From contig JAEYAU010000095.1 in NCBI GenBank assembly GCA_023404705.1, positions 1 to 37,409 of the forward strand: DNA of 37,409 nt. Direction: 5' to 3'. The DNA is from Pseudomonadota bacterium (lineage in GTDB: Bacteria > Pseudomonadota > Alphaproteobacteria > Rhizobiales > Xanthobacteraceae). Numbering within the stretch: position 1 is the stretch's first letter; the number at the start of each line of letters is the position of its first letter. Of the stretch, positions 32,056 to 37,409 are shown in pieces. The translations under genes and the position numbers were made by a program. Below the pieces are notes generated by a model. The model saw only the letters and a program-made list of their open reading frames with translations, had not been told where the DNA came from and made no database searches.

Positions 32056-34110
32056 ATGACGGACGACAAGAAGAACATCGATCCCGAGCTCGACCTCGAC
32101 GAGGAGGACGAGGAGTCCGCCCTGCCTGCCGCTGAGGAAGACTCGCTCACGCTCGACATGGAGGCGACGGGCTCGCTGGCGGCCGGCTATGCGGCGATCA
32201 AGCGCTACGCCAAGCACGCGCCGGCGCAGCCCGGCGTCTATCGCATGATCGATGCAAAGGGCGAGGTGCTCTATGTCGGCAAGGCGAAGAGCATCAAGAA
32301 GCGCATCGTCTCTTATATGCGCCCGACCGGACATACGGCGCGCATCGACCGCATGATCGCGGCGACGCATGCGCTCGAGTTCGTCACCACGGCGACCGAG
32401 ACCGAGGCGCTGCTGCTCGAGGCGAACCTGATCAAGCGCCTGCGTCCGCGCTTCAACGTGCTGATGCGGGACGACAAGTCGTTCCCCTATATCCTGATCA
32501 CGGGCGACCATGCGGCGCCGCAGATCATGAAGCATCGCGGCGCGCGCAACCGGCCGGGCGACTATTACGGGCCGTTCGCCTCCGCGCAGGCCGTGCATCG
32601 CACGATCACGGCGCTGGAGCGCGCGTTCCTGATCCGCTCGTGCTCCGATGCCGTGTTCGAGAGCCGGTCGCGGCCATGCCTGTTGCACCAGATCAAGCGC
32701 TGCGCGGCGCCGTGCACGGGCGAGATCGCGGCCGAGGATTATGCGGAGCTGGTGCGCGAGGCGAAGTCGTTCCTCTCGGGCAAGAGCAGCGCCGTGCGCA
32801 ACGAGCTCGCGCGCGAGATGGAGGCGGCGTCCGAGCAGCTCGATTTCGAGCGTGCCGCTGTCTACCGCGACCGGCTTGCCGCGCTCTCGGCGATTCAGGC
32901 GCATCAGGGCATCAACCCGCGCGGGGTCGAGGAGGCGGATGTCTTCGCCGTGCATCAGCAGGGCGGCTTCAGCTGCGTCGAGGTGTTCTTCTTCCGCACC
33001 AAGCAGAACTGGGGCAACCGCGCCTACTTTCCGAAGGCCGATCGCTCGCTCGAGCCGGCCGAAGTGCTCGGCGCATTCCTGGCGCAGTTCTACGACGATA
33101 AGCCGGCGCCGCGCCTGATCCTGCTCTCGCACGAGGTCGAGGAGCGCGCGCTGCTCGCCGAGGCGCTCTGCATCAAGAGCGGCCACAAGGTCGAGATCGC
33201 GGTCCCGGCGCGCGGCGAGAAGAAGGACCTCGTCGACCACGCGATGGTCAATGCGCGCGAGGCGCTCGGCCGCAAGCTCGCCGAGTCCGCCTCGCAGCAG
33301 CGCCTGCTCGCCGCCCTCGCCGAGACGTTCGGCCTGCAGCGCGTGCCGCGGCGCATCGAGGTCTACGACAACAGCCATATCTCGGGCACGAACCCGGTCG
33401 GCGCCATGGTGGTCGCTGGCCCCGAGGGCTTTCGCAAGAACCAGTACCGCAAGTTCAACATCAAGACCGCCGACCTCACGCCGGGCGACGACTACGGCAT
33501 GATGCGCGAGGTGCTGACGCGCCGCTTCAAGCGCCTGATGAACGAGGCGCCTCGGGGCGCGAACAGCGCCGTGGCGGCCATCACGAATGCGTTATTGGAT
33601 GGGGTGGGCGAGGTGGCCCAACAGGTGTTCGGCACCGAGCCCGAGACCGACTCGCCGTGGCCGGACTTGGTGCTGATCGACGGCGGCCAGGGGCAGCTCA
33701 ATGCCGCGACCGAGACGCTGAGCGCGCTCGGAGTCACCGACGTACCTCTGGTCGCGATCGCCAAGGGACCCGACCGCGACGCCGGGCGCGAGACCTTCTT
33801 CATGGCGGCGCGCGAGCCGTTCCGGCTCAAGCCGCGGGATCCGGTGCTCTATTTCGTCGAGCGGCTGCGCGACGAGGCGCATCGTTTTGCGATCGGTTCG
33901 CATCGGCAGAAGCGCAAGCGCGACATTCGCGAGGCCGGGCTGCAGGAGATCCCGGGGGTCGGGCCGGCGCGCAAGCGCGCGCTGCTGCATCATTTCGGTA
34001 CCTTGCGCGCGGTCGAGCGCGCTTCGATCTCGGACCTCGAGCGGGTTCCCGGGATCAATGCCGAGATCGCCCGGAAGATCTATGACTTCTTCCACGAATC
34101 TGCCCACTGA
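32056..34110 (+). CDS. uvrC: Excinuclease ABC subunit C
   Basis: A 684-residue UvrC, which makes both incisions in nucleotide excision repair. Domains in order: an acidic, probably disordered N-terminal extension (about 1-45); the GIY-YIG nuclease for the 3' cut (PGVYRMIDAKGEVLYVGKAK, about 59-78); a Cys-rich segment with CSDAVF, CLLHQIKRC and APC; the UvrB-binding UVR motif (LDFERAAVYRDRLAAL); the RNase H-like nuclease for the 5' cut (EVYDNSHISGTNPVGAMV and VLIDGGQGQL); and C-terminal helix-hairpin-helix motifs (IPGVGPARKRALL and VPGINAEIARKI). All catalytic regions look intact. It starts at 32056 and precedes pgsA by 73 bp. Confidence 0.96.
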   Translation: MTDDKKNIDPELDLDEEDEESALPAAEEDSLTLDMEATGSLAAGYAAIKRYAKHAPAQPGVYRMIDAKGEVLYVGKAKSIKKRIVSYMRPTGHTARIDRMIAATHALEFVTTATETEALLLEANLIKRLRPRFNVLMRDDKSFPYILITGDHAAPQIMKHRGARNRPGDYYGPFASAQAVHRTITALERAFLIRSCSDAVFESRSRPCLLHQIKRCAAPCTGEIAAEDYAELVREAKSFLSGKSSAVRNELAREMEAASEQLDFERAAVYRDRLAALSAIQAHQGINPRGVEEADVFAVHQQGGFSCVEVFFFRTKQNWGNRAYFPKADRSLEPAEVLGAFLAQFYDDKPAPRLILLSHEVEERALLAEALCIKSGHKVEIAVPARGEKKDLVDHAMVNAREALGRKLAESASQQRLLAALAETFGLQRVPRRIEVYDNSHISGTNPVGAMVVAGPEGFRKNQYRKFNIKTADLTPGDDYGMMREVLTRRFKRLMNEAPRGANSAVAAITNALLDGVGEVAQQVFGTEPETDSPWPDLVLIDGGQGQLNAATETLSALGVTDVPLVAIAKGPDRDAGRETFFMAAREPFRLKPRDPVLYFVERLRDEAHRFAIGSHRQKRKRDIREAGLQEIPGVGPARKRALLHHFGTLRAVERASISDLERVPGINAEIARKIYDFFHESAH

Positions 34111-34117
34111 CGCAGCG

Positions 34118-34144
34118 TGAGACCCGGTCTCTCATACGGAGAGA
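34118..34144 (+). promoter_or_regulatory. Two overlapping, mutually exclusive hairpins between uvrC and pgsA
   Basis: GAGAC-CCG-GTCTC (34119-34131) overlaps TCTCTC-type arms pairing CTCTC (34129-34133) with GAGAG (34139-34143) across ATACG. Only one can form at a time. A T run (GTTTTTTCGG) lies further down at 34171-34180. It may be an attenuator, a weak terminator or chance. Confidence 0.25.
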
Positions 34145-34183
34145 GCGGTTGACGCCCCTTCATCCGAGGTGTTTTTTCGGCCC

Positions 34184-34858
34184 ATGACCTCGGTCACCAA
34201 CCAAACCTCATCGGGACATGCCTTCGCGCTGGCGAACCTGCTGACCTATGCGCGCATCCTGGCGGTCCCGGCGGTGGTGGCCGCGATGTACTGGCAGGAC
34301 GTGCTGGAGGGTGGCCTGTGGCTGCGCTGGGTCGCGCTCGCGATCTTCGTCGCGGCGGCGATCACCGACTTTCTCGACGGTTATGTGGCGCGCGCCTGGG
34401 GACAGCAGTCACGCTTCGGCCGCATGCTCGATCCGATCGCCGACAAGCTGCTGGTCGCCTCGTGCCTGCTCATGCTCGCGGCCGACAGCACGATCCGCGG
34501 CTGGTCGCTTTGGGCCGCGATCGTGATCCTGTGCCGCGAGATCCTGGTCTCGGGCCTGCGCGAATATCTCGCCGAGCTGCGCGTGAGCGTGCCGGTCACG
34601 CGGCTCGCCAAGTGGAAGACGACGCTGCAGCTGGTCGCGATCGGATTTCTGCTCGCGGGCGATGCGGGCGACCAGGTCGGCTTCGTCACGCAGCTCACCA
34701 AGGTGACCTCGGCGCCGCTGGCCGCGGCGGTCGGCCACCAGGTGATCGCGGGCCTCGTCACCCATATCGGCCTGACGCTGCTCTGGCTTTCGGCCCTGCT
34801 GACCCTCTATACCGGGTGGGACTACTTCCGCGCGGGTGTGCGCCATTTGATAGATTGA
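34184..34858 (+). CDS. pgsA: CDP-diacylglycerol-glycerol-3-phosphate 3-phosphatidyltransferase
   Basis: A 224-residue CDP-alcohol phosphatidyltransferase with about five to six membrane helices. The full catalytic signature is present: D62-x2-D65-G66-x2-A69-R70-x8-G79-x3-D83-x3-D87. PgsA makes phosphatidylglycerol phosphate from CDP-diacylglycerol and glycerol-3-phosphate at the inner membrane. The opening ALANLLTYARILAVP is typical of PgsA rather than Pss. The ATG at 34184 is chosen; a GTG at 34169 would add five residues. The uvrC - pgsA - moaD - moaE order is common in alphaproteobacteria. Confidence 0.94.
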   Translation: MTSVTNQTSSGHAFALANLLTYARILAVPAVVAAMYWQDVLEGGLWLRWVALAIFVAAAITDFLDGYVARAWGQQSRFGRMLDPIADKLLVASCLLMLAADSTIRGWSLWAAIVILCREILVSGLREYLAELRVSVPVTRLAKWKTTLQLVAIGFLLAGDAGDQVGFVTQLTKVTSAPLAAAVGHQVIAGLVTHIGLTLLWLSALLTLYTGWDYFRAGVRHLID

Positions 34859-34879
34859 AGGAAACTGCGACCCATCCCG

Positions 34880-34953
34880 GTTCGTCCCCGCGGAAGCGGG
34901 GACCCAGAAGCAGCGATGCGTGGCCCTGGATACCCGCTTTCGCGGGCACGAAC
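34880..34953. repeat. 74-bp repeat made of two facing hairpins
   Basis: The outer ends GTTCG / CGAAC pair, and each half is its own hairpin: TCCCCGC-GGAA-GCGGGGA (34885-34902) and CCCGC-TTTC-GCGGG (34933-34946). This is another dispersed-palindrome layout. It lies between pgsA and moaD and ends 34 bp before the moaD start, inside the probable operon. Confidence 0.82.
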
Positions 34954-34987
34954 GGAGAGTGGGGCGAGTTCATCGAAGAACGCGAAG

Positions 34988-35242
34988 ATGACCAAGATCG
35001 TCTATTTCGCCTGGGTACGTGAGCGTGTCGGCAAGCCCGAGGAGGAACTCGAGCTGCCGGCGGACGTGACGACCGTGGGCGACCTCATGGGCTGGCTCGC
35101 CGGCCGCGGCGAGGAATACGCCTATGCGTTCGAGAACCCGAAGATCATTCGCGCCGCGCTCGATCGCACCCATGTGCGCTCCGACGCGACAATCGCGGGG
35201 GCGCGCGAGATCGCCTTCTTCCCGCCGATGACGGGCGGATGA
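34988..35242 (+). CDS. moaD: Molybdopterin synthase small subunit
   Basis: An 84-residue ubiquitin-fold protein. It starts KIVYFAWVRERVG and ends FFPPMTGG; the C-terminal Gly-Gly becomes a thiocarboxylate that donates sulfur to precursor Z in molybdopterin synthesis. The ATG at 34988 gives the standard length; the open frame upstream runs through the preceding repeat and is not coding. It is 1 bp from moaE, its partner in the heterotetrameric synthase. Confidence 0.93.
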   Translation: MTKIVYFAWVRERVGKPEEELELPADVTTVGDLMGWLAGRGEEYAYAFENPKIIRAALDRTHVRSDATIAGAREIAFFPPMTGG

Positions 35243-35243
35243 G

Positions 35244-35720
35244 ATGAGCGTCCGGCTGCAGACGGAAGATTTCGACATCGCGGCCGAAGTCGCGCGGCTC
35301 ACGCGCGGGCGCACCGACATCGGCGCGGTCGCGACCTTCACGGGCATCTGCCGTGGCAGCGAGGCGGGCGAAGCGATCGCCGCCATGACGCTCGAGCATT
35401 ATCCCGGCATGGCGGAGGCCGAGATCTCCCGTCACGTCGAGGACGCGAAGGCGCGCTGGCCGCTGCTCGGCGTCACCGTGATCCACCGCTACGGACGGCT
35501 GGTGCCGGGCGAGAACATCGTGCTGGTGGTGACGACGTCGTCGCACCGGCAGGATGCTTTCGCGGCCGCCGAGTTTCTGATGGACTATCTCAAGACGCAG
35601 GCGCCGTTCTGGAAGCGCGAGGAGCGCGCCGAGGGCGCGCAATGGGTGGAAGCCAAGGGCGCGGACGACGTGGCCTTGGAACGTTGGGAGACACCGCGAC
35701 GCCCCGCGGCCGCGGAGTGA
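35244..35720 (+). CDS. moaE: Molybdopterin synthase large subunit
   Basis: A 158-residue MoaE, catalytic partner of MoaD in converting cyclic pyranopterin monophosphate to molybdopterin. Motifs: GAVATFTGICRG (about 27-38), LEHYPGMAEAEI, VTVIHRYGRLVPGE and FLMDYLKTQAPFWKRE, whose lysines lie in the active site that receives the MoaD tail. A short Lys/Ala-rich C-terminal tail follows. The start is 1 bp beyond the moaD stop, so the two are surely co-translated. Confidence 0.95.
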   Translation: MSVRLQTEDFDIAAEVARLTRGRTDIGAVATFTGICRGSEAGEAIAAMTLEHYPGMAEAEISRHVEDAKARWPLLGVTVIHRYGRLVPGENIVLVVTTSSHRQDAFAAAEFLMDYLKTQAPFWKREERAEGAQWVEAKGADDVALERWETPRRPAAAE

Positions 35721-35754
35721 CAAGCGCCCGGTGGGCTCGGGCTGGGGAGAACGC

Positions 35755-36708
35755 ATGATCCGTCTGCTCATGGCCGCGGCACTTGCCGCGGGGCTCGTCA
35801 GCGCTGCAGCCGCCGACACCAAAGTCTCCTATTTCAAGGTGCCCAATGGGGCGGGCCCGCACGACGTGGCGGCCGCCCCGGACGGCGCCGTCTGGTACAC
35901 GGCGCAGGCGCAAGGCGCGCTCGGCATCCTCGATCCGAAGACCGGCAAGGTCGAGCAAGTGAAGCTCGGGCAGGGCTCGCGGCCGCATGGCGTGATCACG
36001 GGCCCGGACGGCGCGGCCTGGATCACCGACGGCGGCCTCAACGCCAATGTGCGCTACGACCCCAAGACCAAGGAGCTGAAGGTCTTCCGGCTGCCGAAGG
36101 AATTTCCGGACGCCAATCTCAACACGGCGGCGTTCGACAAGAACGGGATCTACTGGTTCACGGGCCAGAACGGCGTCTATGGCCGCGTCGATCCCAAGAC
36201 CGGCAAGGTCGATGCCTGGAAAGCACCGAAGGGCCGCGGGCCTTACGGCATCACGGCGACGCCCTCGGGCGACGTCTGGTACGCCTCGCTCGCGGGCGAT
36301 CACATCGCGCGCATCGATCCCGCCACCGGCAATGCGACCGTCGTCGATCCGCCGCGCGCGGGCGGCGGGCCGCGCCGCATCTGGTCGGACTCCAAGGGCC
36401 TGCTGTGGGTGAGCCTGTGGCACACCGGCGAGGTCGCCCGCTACGACCCCAACGCCAAGAGCTGGAAGGTGTGGGCGCTGCCGAAGAGCAAGAGCGGCTG
36501 CTACTCGGTCTATGTGGACGAGCAGGACAAGGTGTGGCTCACCGACTTCATCGCCAATGCGATCGTCCGCTTCGATCCCACGACCGAGAAGTTCGAGAGC
36601 TTCCCGTCGAGCGAGCGCGGCGCCTCGGTGCGCCAGATGGCGGGCCGCAAGGGCGAGGCCTGGGGCGCCGAGTCCGGCAACGACCGGCTGGTGGTCGTGC
36701 GGTATTGA
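35755..36708 (+). CDS. Exported Vgb-like beta-propeller protein
   Basis: A 317-residue protein with a signal peptide (about 1-20, ending AAA-DT), then repeated strands of about 42 residues built on D-x-x-G-x-x-W-x-x: APDGAVWYT, GPDGAAWIT, DKNGIYWFT, TPSGDVWYA, DSKGLLWVS and DEQDKVWLT. That is the virginiamycin B lyase (Vgb) / streptogramin lyase propeller, probably seven-bladed. Most chromosomal homologs are not proven antibiotic lyases, and export points to a periplasmic enzyme or binder, so resistance should not be assumed. The ATG at 35755 has GGGGAGA just upstream. It follows moaE by 34 bp. Confidence 0.85.
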   Translation: MIRLLMAAALAAGLVSAAAADTKVSYFKVPNGAGPHDVAAAPDGAVWYTAQAQGALGILDPKTGKVEQVKLGQGSRPHGVITGPDGAAWITDGGLNANVRYDPKTKELKVFRLPKEFPDANLNTAAFDKNGIYWFTGQNGVYGRVDPKTGKVDAWKAPKGRGPYGITATPSGDVWYASLAGDHIARIDPATGNATVVDPPRAGGGPRRIWSDSKGLLWVSLWHTGEVARYDPNAKSWKVWALPKSKSGCYSVYVDEQDKVWLTDFIANAIVRFDPTTEKFESFPSSERGASVRQMAGRKGEAWGAESGNDRLVVVRY

Positions 36709-36777
36709 AGGAATTCCGACTCGTAGCGGGTGTGCTTGGCGCGCCGATGTCCTCGAATGGAGCAATGAGCTCGATCG

Positions 36778-36825
36778 CGCCGAGCGCACGCGTCCTTCCA
36801 TGACTCACTACGCGTGCGCTCGGCG
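36778..36825. repeat. 16-bp perfect inverted repeat after the Vgb-like gene
   Basis: CGCCGAGCGCACGCGT (36778-36793) is the exact complement of 36810-36825, with a 16-nt loop. A further CGATC/GATCG match extends the stem with one bulged base to about 36772-36830. It begins 69 bp after the propeller stop. There is no T tract. It may be a terminator-like or repeat element. Confidence 0.8.
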
Positions 36826-36845
36826 GATCGGAAGCCGTGCCCATC

Positions 36846-36959
36846 ATGAAGACCCGGGCCGCCGAGCACATCCTGCTGGGGGTTTCCGTTTTCCAGGAAT
36901 TTATTTCCTTGCCTTTCCGAAAATCTGGAAGGATACTCGGCCTCACTCCTGCTCGTTAG
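36846..36959 (+). CDS. Possible 37-residue small ORF
   Basis: An ATG at 36846 opens 37 codons ending at TAG (36957-36959). The peptide begins MKTRAAEHILLGVSVFQEF and continues to GLTPAR. It is moderately hydrophobic in the middle and basic at the end, unlike the Arg/Ser shadows around it. A weak GGAAG at 36830-36834 lies 11 nt upstream. The first third has GC-rich third positions, the rest does not. It sits between a long inverted repeat and nested hairpins, a setting that would fit a leader peptide. I have no family match. Confidence 0.3.
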   Translation: MKTRAAEHILLGVSVFQEFISLPFRKSGRILGLTPAR

Positions 36960-37199
36960 GGCGTCGACCGGTCCCGCCGCGACGGAGCAGTGAGGCGGCC
37001 CCTGCGGGCCTGGGGGTGGGACCCTGGGCTCCCGGGCGGAGTCGGGAACCAACGACCGGCGGCATTACGACCGTCCGCTGATCAGATCAGCTGGGTGGTT
37101 CGGCCGATGAGGCCGGACCCGTAAGAGCGGCCCGACCGAAAAATGGCCGTAGTGGAGCGCCCGAGAGGCGCGCGGGTCTCCGATCGCAAGGAGCCCGCC

Positions 37200-37245
37200 G
37201 GCAGTGCCTCGCAAGCACTGCCACGGGTCGGGCTTACGCCCGACC
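37200..37245. repeat. Two adjacent perfect 8-bp hairpins
   Basis: GGCAGTGC/GCACTGCC (37200-37222, 7-nt loop) is followed after 3 bp by GGTCGGGC/GCCCGACC (37226-37245, TTAC loop). Both are perfect. They belong to the hairpin-rich tail. Confidence 0.75.
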
Positions 37246-37409
37246 TCTGGCTCGCCTCGCAAGCGGGCCGCGCCATCTCGGCGCTCCGCTCCCTTGTGGG
37301 GGAGATGCGAATTGAAACTCCGGGCGCACAGCGCCGCGGAGATGAAGGCGCTTCTTCGTAGGGTGTGCTCGTGCGGCCGATGAGTTTGCGATGTGCTCAT
37401 GGCCCGATC

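Larger units (their letters stand above)
36709..37409. other. 701-bp tail with dense inverted repeats and no convincing large gene
   Basis: Nothing here reads like a long protein gene. Open frames on both strands are Arg/Ser/Gly-rich shadows. Instead there are many hairpins: 36778-36825 (16-bp perfect arms), 36940-36996 (GCCTCACT/AGTGAGGC, nested GCTC/GAGC and GTCG/CGAC), 36997-37010 (GGCCC/GGGCC), 37078-37090 (CTGATC/GATCAG), 37097-37119 (9 bp, one wobble), 37157-37171 (GCGCC/GGCGC), 37200-37222 (8 bp) and 37226-37245 (8 bp). It could be a structured RNA, a cluster of repeats, or the leader of a gene beyond the window. Confidence 0.6.

Noticed and set aside
9475..34953. CRISPR array made from the short palindromes
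   Set aside because: The repeats belong to four different families, are single or paired and far apart, with no spacer-like periodicity or cas genes.
35755..36708. Antibiotic-resistance call for the Vgb-like gene
   Set aside because: The propeller family is broad, the protein is exported and chromosomal, and lyase residues cannot be confirmed by eye.
36960..37060. Possible cobalamin riboswitch (GGTCCCGCC and GGGCGGAGTCGGGAACC)
   Set aside because: The B12-box order and the conserved GCCAGGAGACC-type segment are missing, and no B12-related gene is seen next to it.
37021..37100. Minus-strand sequence resembling a tRNA (CAGCGGA, GGTCGTTGGTTC)
   Set aside because: The anticodon stem does not close around a 7-nt loop, the T arm does not pair and no acceptor stem or CCA fits. 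At best it is a chance likeness or a very decayed tRNA.
37065..37400. Minus-strand open frames in the tail (64 and 111 codons)
   Set aside because: They are Arg/Ser/Gly-rich, run through the hairpins and have no clear ribosome binding site; more likely non-coding.

Overview
The window is GC-rich chromosomal DNA from an alphaproteobacterium, most likely a Hyphomicrobiales (Rhizobiales) member near Xanthobacteraceae/Nitrobacteraceae. Reasons: the gene orders DUF1285 - CoA-NUDIX - DUF6111 - CCA-transferase, petABC - mtnP - apt, and SDR - uvrC - pgsA - moaD - moaE; several Omp25/RopB-type 8-strand outer-membrane barrels; and short palindromic intergenic repeats of the kind common in these genomes. 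Cytochromes b and c1 are separate genes, unlike the fused fbcH of Bradyrhizobium japonicum, which argues against that genus.

Layout. (1) 1-3730, minus: MoxR ATPase - DUF58 - BatA-like membrane protein; the last runs off the left edge. (2) 3999-6750, plus: a tightly overlapping housekeeping operon (DUF1285, NUDIX, DUF6111, CCA-transferase). (3) 6762-8593, minus: two related outer-membrane barrels with near-identical terminators. (4) 8973-10483: a DM13 membrane protein convergent with hemF, separated by a paired palindrome. (5) 10719-15945: an accessory block between hemF and trmL. It holds a DUF2142 membrane protein, a methyltransferase and an EamA-like small transporter (plus), facing DUF2304 and GT2 genes (minus), then an exported amidohydrolase. 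It looks like a lipid-linked sugar or cell-surface glycan module. (6) 16049-21305: trmL, the cytochrome bc1 operon, mtnP, a small membrane protein and apt. (7) 21555-27544: flavin reductase, several exported proteins of unknown function, two tandem SnoaL-like paralogs, RNase T2, rlmJ, a cold-shock gene with a hairpin over its ribosome binding site, and a GST. (8) 27563-30797, minus: three more barrel genes, one being two barrels fused in one chain. (9) 31095-36708, plus: pteridine-reductase-like SDR, uvrC, pgsA, moaD, moaE and a Vgb-like propeller. (10) 36709-37409: no convincing large gene but many strong inverted repeats and one possible 37-codon ORF.

Most of the window is ordinary housekeeping sequence. 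The parts most worth a second look are the structured right-hand tail, the fused double-barrel porin, the glycan block between hemF and trmL, and the cold-shock leader hairpin. I found no tRNA, rRNA, CRISPR array, transposase or phage gene. All identifications come from reading motifs and family memory; no database search was possible.
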